From Aliamphritea spongicola (GTDB lineage Bacteria; Pseudomonadota; Gammaproteobacteria; Pseudomonadales; Balneatricaceae): 64,000 nt of DNA. Below the pieces are notes generated by a model. It was not told the origin of the DNA. It worked only from the letters and a program-made list of their open reading frames with translations, and searched no databases. Shown here in pieces: positions 42,858-53,292 of this stretch. The stretch lies in the NCBI GenBank assembly GCA_024347235.1, contig AP025283.1, forward strand, positions 1,674,001 through 1,738,000, in the 5' to 3' direction. How positions within the stretch are numbered: the stretch's first letter is position 1; every line of letters starts with the position of its first letter. The position numbers and the translations under genes are program-made.

Positions 42858-45038
42858 GTGACGCAGTTAGACGCTGACTGGGCAGTTGGTTCACAGCAGG
42901 AGCATTTTGTCGACCCTTTGCTTGATGCGCTAGTATCTTTATCCAGATATTACGGTATGCCGGCTTCCGCCGATTCTCTGACCAGTGGTTTGCCTCTTGT
43001 TGACGGCCAGTTAGATGTGGAACTCTTTCCTAGAGCTGCAGAACGTGCCGGTCTTGCTGCACGTCTTGCCCGACAAAATCTTTCTCAGATACATAACCTG
43101 TTATTACCCTGTGTCCTACTGCTCAAGGGAAGGCGCTGTTGTATTCTTCTTAAAGTGGATCACGAGAAAGGCGAAGCGCATATCCTTCAGCCTGAAGTGG
43201 GTGATGGTGAGATGATCCTGCCAATAGATGAGTTGGCAGACAGTTTTACCGGCAATGTATTTTACGTTAAGAAGAAATATCAGTTCGATCAGCGCAGCCC
43301 GGAAGTACTGGGTGATAAAAACAACACTGGTTCTGGGGAACGGTCATGCAGGTCATGCCGATTTACCGGGATGTATTGGTTGCTTCATTGCTGATTAACT
43401 GTTTCGCTGTAGCATCACCTCTGTTTGTAATGAACGTTTATGACCGGATTGTTCCCAATCTGGCTTTTGATTCATTATGGGTGCTGGCAGTCGGGGTTTC
43501 ACTGGTATTTCTGTTTGATTTTCTGTTACGAAAACTCCGCTATTACTTTATCGATGTTGCCAGTAAAAACTGGATCTGCAGCTATCGGCGAAAATCTTTT
43601 CCCGGGTTATGGGTATTCGCCTGGAAGCCAGGCCGCTGTCTGTCGGGGCGTTTGCGAATAACCTGCAGTCTTTGAAGCGATCAGGGAATTCATTACATCG
43701 GCGACGATCAGTGCGCTTGTGGATTTACCCTTTACGATTATTTTCTTACTGGTTATCTGGGCGGTAGGCGGACCTCTGGTTGTTATTCCTATCGTTGTGA
43801 TTGTCATTCTGTTGGGCTATAGCATGTACTTGCAGAAGCCTCTGGCGCAGCAGATTGAGTTGACATCCAAGCTGTCTTCGCAAAAGCAGGCCACCCTGAT
43901 TGAGGGCTTATATGGTATTGAAGCCATTAAGATTACTGATTCCCAAAGTAAGTATCAGGTGCTTTGGGAGCAGTCGATCAGTGAAATGGGTAAGCATGAT
44001 ATTAAAACCCGCCGGTTAACAAACAGTGCCTCAAGTCTGTCCAGTTTCTTACAGCAAATGATGACAGTGGCAGTGATTATTCTGGGTGTCTATCTGGTGG
44101 CAGCCGGTGAATTAACGATGGGTGGTATTATTGCCGCGGTGATGCTTGGTGGCCGGGCCGTTGGACCAATGGCACAGGTTTCATTACTGGCTACCCGATA
44201 TAATCAGGCAAAGTCTTCTATGACCCTGATTAATCAGGTAATGGAAATGCCGCTTGAACAGGAGGAAGGACGTAAGTACGTCAGTCATTCCAAGCTGGAC
44301 GGCAAGATTGAATTTGATAACGTGAGCTTTTCCTATCCGGGCTTTGAATCCACTGCACTTAACAATATCAGCTTTACAATTAATCCCGGTGAACGGGTTG
44401 CGCTGATCGGCAGTATTGGCGCAGGTAAAAGTACTCTGGAAAAACTGATTCTGGGACTGTATGTGCCGACGGAAGGGGATATCCGGATTGATGGTGTTAA
44501 TATCCAGCAACTGCATCCTGCAGAATTACGCCGTAATATCGGCTGCATCACTCAGGATACTCAGCTTTTCTTTGGCAGTATCCGGGATAATATCGTGCTG
44601 GGTACGCCGTTTGCGACTGACCAGGCGTTGTTACGGGCTGCTGAGTGGGGCGGTGTAACTGAATTTACCAATCATGATCCTGACGGACTCGAGCGGCAGG
44701 TTGGTGAAGGCGGCCGTCAGTTGTCAGGTGGCCAGCGTCAGGCTGTTGCAGCGGCAAGGGCGATGATCATGGATCCGCCGATTTTTGTCCTCGATGAACC
44801 GACCAGCCAGCTGGACAGACGTTCGGAACAGCGGCTACTGGAACAGCTGAAGAAACTGGATGAGAGTAAAACAATTTTCCTCAGTACGCATAAATCAAGC
44901 ATGCTGGATGTTGTAGACCGTATTATCGTGCTGGAAAAAGGCCGTCTGATTGCCGACGGACCGAAGCTGGAAGTGATCAACTGGCTGCGTGAAGGCGGCC
45001 CCGAAGCGGCCAGGCGCAGCAGAGAGGATAAGGGTTGA
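42858..45038 (+). CDS. Type I secretion ABC transporter, LapB-like (frameshifted)
   Basis: Inner-membrane exporter ATPase for the RTX adhesin, ~727 residues. An N-terminal C39-like peptidase domain (DPLLDALVSLSRYYGMPAS, GLPLVDGQLDVELFPRAAE) apparently lacks the catalytic Cys, as usual for adhesin exporters. Then membrane segments (LPFTIIFLLVIWAVGG) and an ATPase with Walker A (GSIGAGKST), signature LSGGQRQAVAAARA and Walker B (IFVLDEPTS). Shifts near 43335, 43567 and 43675 need mending. GTG at 42858, preceded by GGAG, fits the family start; the longer open frame from 42801 begins inside the hairpin. Its stop overlaps the next start (TGATG). Confidence 0.88.
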
Positions 45039-46572
45039 TGACAAAGCAACAGGACTATTCAGCAAACGTACAGTCGTCACTTGATAAAGATGTGGCCGGT
45101 ATTCGTGATGCAGATGCTGAAGTTAATAAAAATGAAGCAGTTAACAGCATGAATGAAAAGCCGGAAGGCTCCGAAAGCAAAGCACCGGCAAGTGCGAAGC
45201 AGGTGTTGTCTGAAATGTCTCAGGCATCGAAGATAGCCAAAAAGATAATGTCAGCGTAGATCCGGAACTGCATGAGTTTATCGATAGTGCAGCTGAAGCT
45301 GTGCTGTTGGATACGCCACGCAGTTCCCGTGTGTTACTGTGGGCGGTTTTTGCGTTTCTGATGGTGATTGTTGTCTGGGCGTATTATGCGGAACTGGATG
45401 AAATTACCCGTGGCGAAGGCAGTGTTATACCTTCGCAGCAACTTCAGGTTGTGCAGTATCTTGAAGGCGGAATAGTTGAAGAGATTTTTGTAAAAGAAGG
45501 TCAGGAAGTATCGCCGGGACAGCCTTTGGTTAGGGTGGATGATACCCGTTTTCTGTCAGACTTCAGGGAACGTGAACAGGAAGCTGCATTCCTGAAAGTA
45601 TCGGTCTCCCGGTTACGTGCAGAACTGAAAAGTGTTGATATTAACGATGATGCTGCACCGGATGACTGGCAGGACAATGTAAAGGTCATAGCGTCTCCGC
45701 TTGAAATAGAAGACGAGATTCAGGAACAGTTTCCGTTGATGGTAGGCCGTGAGCAGGCACAGCTGGCTGAATATCAGCGTAATTTACGTAACCAGTTAAG
45801 TATTATCGGACGGCAGATAGATCAGAAGGTACAGGAGCAGCGGGAATTACAATCGCGCATCAGTCACCTTGAAAGGTCTTACAGTCTGAGTCTTGAAGAG
45901 CTGAAAATTACCAAGCCGCTGGCTGAACAGGGAGTAATCCCCAGAATCGAAGTTTTAAAGCTTGAGCGGGAACTGAATGGATTTAAGCAGGAACTGGAAG
46001 GTGCCAGGCTTGAAGCGCCAAAGATTAAATCAGGCATTCAGGAAGCTGTTGATAAGCGACGTGAAGTAGCATATGCCGCCCGCTCCGAAAGCTTGGGTAA
46101 GCTGAATGAAATGCTGGCCAAACTGAATCAGACCAAAGAAGCGCAGGTTGGCCTGAAGGACAGAGTTGAGCGAACCACAGTCGTTTCACCTGTTCAGGGA
46201 ACGATTAAAACGTTGTTGGTCAATACGCTTGGTGGGGTTATTCAGCCGGGTATGGATCTCGTCGAAATTGTACCGACAGAAGACCAGCTGTTGATCGAAG
46301 CGAAAATTGCACCGAAGGATATTGCATTCCTTCGGCCAGGACTGAAAGCCATTGTCAGGCTGACAGCCTATGATTTTGCCATTTATGGCGGGCTTGAAGG
46401 TAAGCTGGAACACATCAGTGCTGACAGTATTGAGGATGAAAAAGGTAACATTTACTATCTCATCAGAATTCGTACTGATAACAGCAGCTTAGCTAAGGGT
46501 AAAGATGACTTGCCAATCATTCCCGGAATGATGGCAACAGTCGATATAATGACGGGAAAAAGAGCGTTTTAG
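45038..46572 (+). CDS. Type I secretion membrane-fusion protein, LapC/HlyD-like (one frameshift)
   Basis: HlyD-family adaptor joining the ABC exporter to the outer-membrane channel. The N-terminal ~85 residues are polar and acidic, then a membrane anchor (LLWAVFAFLMVIVVWAYYAE). A biotinyl-lipoyl-like region follows (QLQVVQYLEGGIVEEIFVKE), long coiled coils (about 160-300), and a family-typical C-terminus (TVVSPVQGTIKTLLVNTLGG). One A is missing near 45245 (KIAKK/DNVSVDPELHEFID). About 511 residues. Translationally coupled to the exporter gene. Confidence 0.88.
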
Positions 46573-46624
46573 ATTATTTACTAAAACCGATTTTTAAAGC
46601 TCAACAACGAGCGCTGACGGAACG

Positions 46625-48007
46625 ATGAAACTAACAGGGACCACAGTTCGGGGAAAAGGGAATATGTTAAAACTATCTAGGTATGGCCTGGCAGTGATGT
46701 TAGCCTGCGGAGGTGCTGCTCAGGCACAGACTCTGATGGAAGCCGCTGCTTATACGATTGAGAGTTCACCGGATGTTGGCATTATCAAGAGCCAGTATCT
46801 GAGCAGGACTAAACAAATCGGTATATCAAAGGCAGGCTATCTGCCGACGGTTGATCTGGCGTTAGGCTACGGCCAGGAATGGACCGACAGTCCAAGCACA
46901 CGTACGCCGGCAAATGGCCATGAAGATGTTGAACTGACCCGTAAAGAAGCCTCATTAACGCTTTCTCAGCTGTTATATGATGGTAGCCGTACCAACAATG
47001 AAGTAGACCGGGTAACCTCTGAAGCGACCGCTCACCGTTATCAGTTATGGTCTGCAGCGGAAAATATCACGCTTGATGTGGCTGATGCTTATCTGAATGT
47101 TGTTTTTGCTCAGAATGAACTGGGTCTGGCTGAGCAAAATCTAAATGACCACATTGAAATTCTGGAAGGCATTCGTGAGCGTTCCGAATCCGGTCTGAGC
47201 TCCGCATCAGATCTTTCGCAGGTTAAAGGCCGTCTGAGCCGGGCGCATGCTAATTACCTGTCTACAGAAAATAATTTGCTGGACGCCAAAGCGCGGTATT
47301 TCAAAATTGTCGGTCTGGAAGCTGAGGATTTACAGGCAGTAAACTCAGTTGATGACAACATGCCGGTTTCATATGAAGAAGCGCTTCAGCATGCTGGTAA
47401 GGTTCACCCGACGCTGCAGGCAGCCCGTTTCGATGTCGATGCTGCGGAAGCTCAGTTACGGGTTCAGGATGCAGCATTCCGTCCAGATGTCCGATTAGAA
47501 CTGGGCGGTACCTGGAATGACGATCTGGATGGTACCGAAGGTCATAATAATGACCGTACCGCCATGATCCGTATGCGTTATAACCTGTTCAATGGTAATG
47601 CGGATACATACCGTGAGAAGCAGGCTTACTATCAGTTGATGGAAGCGACCGGAATCGAAGAACGGGCACAGCGTCAGGTTGCTGAAGGCCTCAGCCTTGC
47701 GTGGAACGCCTATCAGCTACTCGATAAGCAGATGAGCTTTCTGGCCCAGTATGTCGAAGAAAGCGATAAAACCCTGGTGGCCTATGAACAGCAGTTTGAG
47801 CTGAGCCGCCGTACGCTGGTTGACTTGCTGGATGCGGAAAACGAATTATTCGAATCCCGCCGTCAGCTGTTAGCCGCAGAACGTGATCTGACATTGGCAA
47901 AGTATCGTGTACTGAATGCGATGGGTGAGCTGTTAGCAGTGCTGAACATTGATCGTTCAAGTGTACTGTCTGCTGAAGAAGTTGAAGAAATCCAGTCACT
48001 GAACTGA
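46625..48007 (+). CDS. TolC-family outer-membrane channel of the adhesin exporter, LapE-like
   Basis: Intact 460-residue protein. Internal ATG at 46664 (MLKLSRYGLAVMLACGG) begins a clear signal peptide ending AQAQ, so the true start may be there and not 46625. The mature part is a TolC/AggA-type helical barrel subunit (QLLYDGSRTNNEVDRV, LNVVFAQNELGLAEQNL, FELSRRTLVDLLDAENELF). Lies 52 bases after the membrane-fusion gene; third exporter gene, followed by a terminator. Confidence 0.9.
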   Translation: MKLTGTTVRGKGNMLKLSRYGLAVMLACGGAAQAQTLMEAAAYTIESSPDVGIIKSQYLSRTKQIGISKAGYLPTVDLALGYGQEWTDSPSTRTPANGHEDVELTRKEASLTLSQLLYDGSRTNNEVDRVTSEATAHRYQLWSAAENITLDVADAYLNVVFAQNELGLAEQNLNDHIEILEGIRERSESGLSSASDLSQVKGRLSRAHANYLSTENNLLDAKARYFKIVGLEAEDLQAVNSVDDNMPVSYEEALQHAGKVHPTLQAARFDVDAAEAQLRVQDAAFRPDVRLELGGTWNDDLDGTEGHNNDRTAMIRMRYNLFNGNADTYREKQAYYQLMEATGIEERAQRQVAEGLSLAWNAYQLLDKQMSFLAQYVEESDKTLVAYEQQFELSRRTLVDLLDAENELFESRRQLLAAERDLTLAKYRVLNAMGELLAVLNIDRSSVLSAEEVEEIQSLN

Positions 48008-48025
48008 TTTCTGATATATCATATC

Positions 48026-48060
48026 AAGCACCTTTTCCTAGCGGATCAGGTGCTTTTTAT
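48026..48060 (+). terminator. Rho-independent terminator of the adhesin exporter operon
   Basis: AAGCACCT (48026-48033) pairs with AGGTGCTT (48048-48055), followed by tttatt. Confidence 0.8.
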
Positions 48061-48181
48061 TGTCTTAAAAATAACTGATCTGTGTCTGCCCAGTTGCAAA
48101 CTCTGTCTGGCAGAAGTACTGCTAACCACAGGGAATTGGGCTATAATCGCCGCTTTTTAAAATCAACGTGAAAGTAACACC

Positions 48182-49070
48182 ATGAGCGAAGCGCTGGAAA
48201 AGGCAAATAAAACCCGTTTGAATAAGCTGCAGAAACGCCTGCGGCGGGAAATGGGGCGTGCCATTGAAGATTTCAATATGATTGAAGATGGCGATAAGGT
48301 CATGGTGTGTTTGTCTGGTGGTAAAGACTCATTTGCCATGCTGGACATCTTAATGAATCTGCAAAAAGTGCGCCGATTCAGTTTGAAATTCTGGCGGTTA
48401 ACCTTGATCAGAAACAGCCTGGTTTCCCTGAACATGTATTGCCTGAATACCTGTCTGAGGTGGGCGTACCATTTCATATTATCGAGCGTGACACCTATTC
48501 CGTAGTGAAAGAAGTAGTTCCTGAAGGGAAAACTACCTGTTCACTGTGTTCGCGGTTACGCCGCGGTACGCTGTATGGTTTTGCAGAAGAAGTGGGTGCT
48601 AACAAGATCGCACTGGGCCATCACCGTGATGATATTCTGGAAACCTTTTTCCTGAATATGTTCTACGGCGGTAAGCTTAAATCTATGCCACCGAAACTGG
48701 TCAGCGATGACGGAAAAATATGGTTATTCGGCCATTGGCTTATGCCCGTGAGAAGGATATCGAAGCATATGCACAGTTGCGTGAGTTCCCGATTATTCCA
48801 TGTAATCTCTGTGGTTCGCAGGATGGCTTACAACGCCAGGTTGTAAAAGACATGCTGCAAACCTGGGATAAAGAACATCCCGGGCGTATAGAAACCATGT
48901 TCCGTTCACTGCAAAATGTCGTGCCTTCTCATCTGGCAGATATTGAATTGTTTGACTTTAAAGGTCTGCAGCATGGTTACGCCCACGGTATTGCGTATCC
49001 GGAAGGTAAAGGTCTGAAACAGGCAACGCCTGCAGCTATGCCGGAAATGATCGATATCCTGGCGCTCTGA
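48182..49070 (+). CDS. ttcA: tRNA 2-thiocytidine biosynthesis protein TtcA (frameshifted)
   Basis: Adenylates and thiolates cytidine 32 of tRNA using an Fe-S cluster. The PP-loop is [15 protein letters not shown]; the two Cys pairs that bind the cluster are in [12 protein letters not shown] and [34 protein letters not shown] is family-typical. Shifts near 48368 and 48718 split it into three. Mended length ~297 residues, normal. The stop overlaps the next gene's ATG (TGATG). Confidence 0.92.
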
Positions 49071-49548
49071 TGACTGAACAGCCAATAGCACCTTTGACTG
49101 TCTGGGTTGATGCAGATGCATGCCCAAACGTGATTAAAGAAATATTATTCCGTGCGGCGGACCGTAAGCAGATACCCACGGTGCTTGTGGCTAATCAGTT
49201 TCTGCGTGTGCCGCAATCTGCCTATATCCGTTCAGTACAGGTAGCGTCTGGTTTTGATGTGGCAGATAACTATATTGCTGCACATTGTCAGGGGATGATC
49301 TGGTCATCACTGCAGACATTCCGCTGGCTGCTGAAGTTGTCGAAAAAGGTGTGCTTGCGATTAATCCCCGTGGGGAGCTTTATACTGCTGAAAACATCCG
49401 CCAGCGTCTTAATATGCGGGACTTCATGGCTGAACTGCGAGACGCAGGTATGGTCAGTGGTGGCCCGCCAAAACTTGGCCAGCAGGAGCGGCAGCAATTC
49501 GCCAATCAACTGGACCGTTTGCTCACAAAACTGCTTCGTAAGCGTTAA
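49070..49548 (+). CDS. YaiI/YqxD family protein, DUF188 (one frameshift)
   Basis: Conserved small protein of the UPF0178 family with the N-terminal [20 protein letters not shown] motif, suggesting a PIN-like nuclease fold. A base is missing near 49292; the second part ([32 protein letters not shown]) completes the family pattern. About 160 residues. Coupled to ttcA by a one-base overlap. Biological role not established. Confidence 0.85.
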
Positions 49549-49649
49549 ATTCCCATATACATCTTTAGGTGTATTCCTTCGATTTTTACTGCCCGACCGG
49601 TATTGATTTGCTAGTTTCATAGCTTCTATTACAGATACGTGAGGAAGCT

Positions 49650-50428
49650 ATGGAACAGTCACTGGTTACTCTTGAGCGTCAGGATGCTTTGGCGGTGTTA
49701 CGTCTTAACCGCCCGCAGGCGTATAACTCCCTTTCATTAGAATTGCTGGAAGCAATGCAACAAGCGCTGACGACAGTTGCTGACGATGATGAAATTGGCG
49801 TTCTCATCATTGCCGGAAATGGCCGGGGTTTCTGTTCAGGCCATGATCTTAAAGAAATGAGCAGTGCTGACGACAGACATTTACACCAGCGAATCTTTGC
49901 GACCTGTTCAGCGGTAATGCAACAGATAGTTGCTTTACCCATACCAGTGATTGCACAGGTACACGGTATTGCGACCGCAGCCGGTTGTCAGCTTGTTGCC
50001 AGTTGTGATCTTGCTGTTGCAGCGAAAACTGCAAGGTTTGCTACGCCGGGGGTAAACATTGGTTTATTCTGCTCAACGCCCATGGTCGCGCTTAGCCGGG
50101 CAGTCCAGCCTAAACATGCAATGGAAATGCTATTGCTGGGGAGATGATCAGTGCACAGCGGGCAGCAGAGATTGGCCTGATTAACTGGCATGTTGAAGAA
50201 TCTGAGCTGGAAAACTTTACGTTTGAAGTTGCCGGCAAAATAGCAGCACATTCCAGAGCCGCAGTCAGGTTAGGAAAGAAAGGTTTTTATCATCAGATTA
50301 ACCAGGCCTTACCCGACGCATATAACCATTGCAGCCAGTTAATGACTGACAATATGCAACTGGATGACTGTGCGGAAGGCATTGATGCTTTTATCCATAA
50401 ACGTCATCCAAACTGGTCACACCGCTAA
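49650..50428 (+). CDS. Enoyl-CoA hydratase/isomerase family protein (one frameshift)
   Basis: Crotonase fold, ~260 residues. Oxyanion-hole region FCSGHDLKEMSS and the second motif HGIATAAGCQLVASCDLAVA are present; GVNIGLFCSTPMVALSRAV resembles the ECHDC3-like subgroup. A G is missing near 50143 (LLLGR/EMISAQRAAEIGLINWHV). GTGAGGA upstream supports ATG at 49650. The acyl-CoA substrate is not evident; the catalytic glutamates of classic hydratases are not clearly in place, so the reaction is uncertain. Confidence 0.85.
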
Positions 50429-50695
50429 ATCAGCACAAAAATTACGGTCTACATGCTTGTTAGCCGGTCAACGGGTCTGGTACATTTAGCCTTATGAAAT
50501 TTTATAGCTAAAAATTGTTTATATATTCTTTTTGGTTATATTTTATTCTTATCAGCTATAAGTTTTCAGATCACGACCGCTAAAAGCCTCATCTTTTGCC
50601 CTGTTTCGTGAATGTAAAACAATAAAAACAGTATGCAGGTCTGGCGGATCAGAGTACCCCGTCGGGCTATTAATATGCACGACGGAGGGATTTCG

Positions 50696-51055
50696 ATGCA
50701 TAAGCAATACATCTCAATGTTTGTGGCAGGTGCCGTGTTATCCCTGGCTGGAAGTGTGCAGGCAGCAGCTTCAGATGCGCTGATAGAGCAGGGGCGGGAT
50801 GTTTTCCTGAACAAATCCAAGGGTAACTGCATTTCCTGCCACCAGATCAATGATCCGGATGCCAAACTAGCCGGTAATCAGGGGCCACCTATGATTGCAA
50901 TGGCACAGCGCTTTCCGGATAAGCGCAAGCTGCGTGCCCAGATCTGGGACGCGACGGTTAACAATCCTTTAACTATCATGCCACCGCTGGGCAAGCACTG
51001 GATTCTCTCAGAGGATCAGATTGATGCCGTGGTTGAGTATATTTATCAGTTTTAA
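50696..51055 (+). CDS. soxX: Sulfur oxidation c-type cytochrome SoxX
   Basis: Monohaem periplasmic cytochrome that pairs with SoxA to attach thiosulfate to SoxY. Signal peptide to about AAAS, haem motif CISCH in GNCISCHQINDPDAKLAGNQ, and distal methionine in LTIMPPLGKHWIL. 119 residues. ATG at 50696 is chosen because GGAGGG precedes it and the signal peptide starts there; an upstream ATG at 50674 lacks this. First gene of soxXYZAKB. Confidence 0.93.
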   Translation: MHKQYISMFVAGAVLSLAGSVQAAASDALIEQGRDVFLNKSKGNCISCHQINDPDAKLAGNQGPPMIAMAQRFPDKRKLRAQIWDATVNNPLTIMPPLGKHWILSEDQIDAVVEYIYQF

Positions 51056-51088
51056 GTGACGTTTTAAGACGTATTTGAGGACAGAATT

Positions 51089-51547
51089 ATGACAATGCAT
51101 CGTCGTACTGTGGTTAAAGCTATGCTTGCCTGCAGTGCTTTAGTGGGTTTAGGTGCGGTAATTCCCGGCGCAGCTTTTGCTGCCCGAAATAAGGACGCTT
51201 TCAGTTCAGATGATCAGGCAAAGGCAATGCAGGCATTGTTTGATGCTGAACCGGCTAACAGCACCGATATCGTGCTTAAAGCCCCGAGTATTGCGGAGAA
51301 TGGCGCGGTTGTGCCGGTGACCGTCAGCACGGAAATGGCCAATGTAGAAAGCATCAGCATTTTTGTTGCGGATAATCCGACCCCTCTGGTCGCAGAATTC
51401 ATGATTCCTGCCGGCACTCAGGCCAGTGTTGCGACACGTATCCGGATGGGCAAAACCTCAACCATAACAGCCGTTGTTAAAGCCGACGGCAAGTTATTCA
51501 GCACTGCCCGTGAAACCAAAGTCACCATCGGTGGCTGCGGCGGTTAA
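51089..51547 (+). CDS. soxY: Sulfur carrier protein SoxY
   Basis: Intact 152-residue protein. A Tat-type signal (MHRRTVVKAMLA ... AAFA) is followed by the SoxY beta-sandwich and the C-terminal swinging arm TIGGCGG, whose Cys carries the sulfur intermediate. Starts 33 bases after soxX. Works in complex with SoxZ. Confidence 0.95.
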   Translation: MTMHRRTVVKAMLACSALVGLGAVIPGAAFAARNKDAFSSDDQAKAMQALFDAEPANSTDIVLKAPSIAENGAVVPVTVSTEMANVESISIFVADNPTPLVAEFMIPAGTQASVATRIRMGKTSTITAVVKADGKLFSTARETKVTIGGCGG

Positions 51548-51571
51548 ACGAATATAACGGAGAGTTTTCCC

Positions 51572-51884
51572 ATGGCGGGTATTTTTAAAGTTAAAGCAAA
51601 AGCTAAAGACGGTATGACCAAGGTAAAGATGCTGGCAAAGCATGTAATGGAAACCGGTCAGCGTAAAGATAAGAAAACCGGAGAAGTGATTCCGGCCAAG
51701 TTTATTCAGGAAATTACCGTGCAGCACGGGGCAACACAGTTTTTCCGGACAGTTAGGGACTGCTGTGTCTAAAAACCCGTATTTTTCTTTTACCTTCGCC
51801 GGCGGTGCCAAAGGTGAAGAGCTGTCTATCAGCTGGATAGAGAATACCGGTACATCTGCAACTGAGACAGCCAAAATTAAGTAG
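51572..51884 (+). CDS. soxZ: Thiosulfate oxidation carrier complex protein SoxZ (one frameshift)
   Basis: Partner of SoxY. The N-terminus (FKVKAKAKDGMTKVKMLAKH, METGQRKDK) and C-terminus (GTAVSKNPYFSFTFAGGAKG) are typical. A one-base shift near 51735 breaks the frame at the HG/SGQLG region. Mended length ~103 residues, with TAG at 51882. Cytoplasmic start without signal peptide; exported with SoxY. Confidence 0.92.
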
Positions 51885-51924
51885 GTCTGGTGTTGCGGAT
51901 AAGCGCATATTGCGGAGAAGGATT

Positions 51925-52787
51925 ATGAGAATAATAACAGGCTTAGTTACCGCCGGAATGCTGTCACTGGGATTGCCGCTGCAGGCTGCCGATAGCGGGT
52001 TTAACCTTGAAACTGTTAATCCCGAAGCAGATCGGCTGGCATTACAGGCGTTTTATCAGAAACGCTATCCCGGGGTAGCAATCGACGATTACGTTAACGG
52101 CATTTATGCACTGGATGCTGAATCCAGAGAGCAGTGGGAGGAAATTGAAGAATTTCCACCTTATGAGTTTTCCATTGAGGAAGGCGAGGAATTATTTAAT
52201 ACCCCATTCGCCAATGGTAAAAGCTATGCCGACTGCTTTGAAAACGGAGGTGTTGGTATCCGCCAGAATTTCCCTTACTGGGATAAAGAAGACGGAACCG
52301 TTAAAACGCTGGAATTTGCCATTAATGAATGCCGTGAGGATAACGGTGAAAAGCCGCTGAAATGGGGCAAGGGTGACATCGCCCGTATCTCCGCATATAT
52401 GGCCTGGACCTCCAGAGATAACGTTTTCGACATTCAGATTCCTGAAGATGACAGCCGGGCTTTACAGGCGTATCTGGATGGTAAAAGTTCTTTTATACCA
52501 AGCGTGGTCAGCTGAATCTTTCCTGTGCGAACTGCCATTTGCAGGGCTCAAATATCCGTATCCGTGCGGATCTGCCGGGGCCGATGCTTGGGCAGGTCAC
52601 TCACTGGCCAGTGTTCCGTTCCAAGTGGGGTAACCTGGGTACTCTGCATCGCCGATATGCCGGTTGTCACCGTGATTCCCGTTCCAAGCCATTAAAGCCG
52701 CAGGCTGAAGGGTTCCGTAATCTGGAATACTTCCAAACCTATATGAGTAACGGTTTAGTGGTCAATGGCCCCGGTGCCCGTAAGTAA
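51925..52787 (+). CDS. soxA: Sulfur oxidation c-type cytochrome SoxA, monohaem type (one frameshift)
   Basis: Catalytic subunit of SoxAX, about 287 residues. Signal peptide to QAADS. The N-terminal haem site of dihaem SoxA is absent; the cysteines in KSYADCFENGG and INECRED remain. The C-terminal domain has CANCH and the cysteine ligand in RRYAGCHRDSRSKPLKPQAE, then YMSNGLVVNGPGARK. An A/T-run shift near 52496 splits it. GGAGAAGG upstream supports ATG at 51925. Confidence 0.93.
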
Positions 52788-52805
52788 AGGCTGCAGGAGA
52801 TAAAC

Positions 52806-53225
52806 ATGAAAAAAGTAATGATCTTATGCGCCGCAGTCTTATTCAGTCAGGCGGTAGCTGCTGAAACATACCAGGAGGCTTTCAATAAAGCCCGTGCGAT
52901 GTACGGTAAAGGGCATGAGTTTCAGTGGCAGGGTAAAACCTATAAAACACTGCACGAAGAAGAAATTGAAGCCGATGTTGATGCGACTGAAGCTAATGCC
53001 AAAGCCTTGCTGGATAAAGCGATCGCCGCCAACAAGAAAGTTGCTGATGTAGGGTTTGAGTGGAAACTGACCGGTGGCTTGCTGAAAAAGTCAGCCCAGG
53101 CGATTGAGGCCGGGGACTACCGTAAAGCGCTGGATCTGGCTGCTCAGGCGAAATACCACGCCCGTATCGGGCTGGCACAGTATGAATATGCCGAAGCGAA
53201 CTGGTATAAGGCTGTGCCGCAGTAA
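52806..53225 (+). CDS. soxK: SoxAX-binding protein SoxK
   Basis: Intact 139-residue periplasmic protein. Signal peptide to AVAAE; the mature part is helical (YQEAFNKARAMYGKGHEFQW, DYRKALDLAAQAKYHARIGL) and matches the SoxXA-binding protein found directly after soxA in many gammaproteobacteria. It raises SoxAX activity. GGAGA lies eight bases upstream of the start. A terminator separates it from soxB. Confidence 0.85.
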   Translation: MKKVMILCAAVLFSQAVAAETYQEAFNKARAMYGKGHEFQWQGKTYKTLHEEEIEADVDATEANAKALLDKAIAANKKVADVGFEWKLTGGLLKKSAQAIEAGDYRKALDLAAQAKYHARIGLAQYEYAEANWYKAVPQ

Positions 53226-53246
53226 CAGCATTTAAATACACTTTAT

Positions 53247-53275
53247 AAACGCCCAAATCAGTTGGGCGTTTTTAT
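53247..53275 (+). terminator. Terminator between soxK and soxB
   Basis: AAACGCCCAA (53247-53256) pairs perfectly with TTGGGCGTTT (53262-53271), five-base loop, then tt. Strong for an intra-cluster site; soxB may need read-through or its own promoter. Confidence 0.85.
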
Positions 53276-53292
53276 TTCAGAGAGATACAAGC

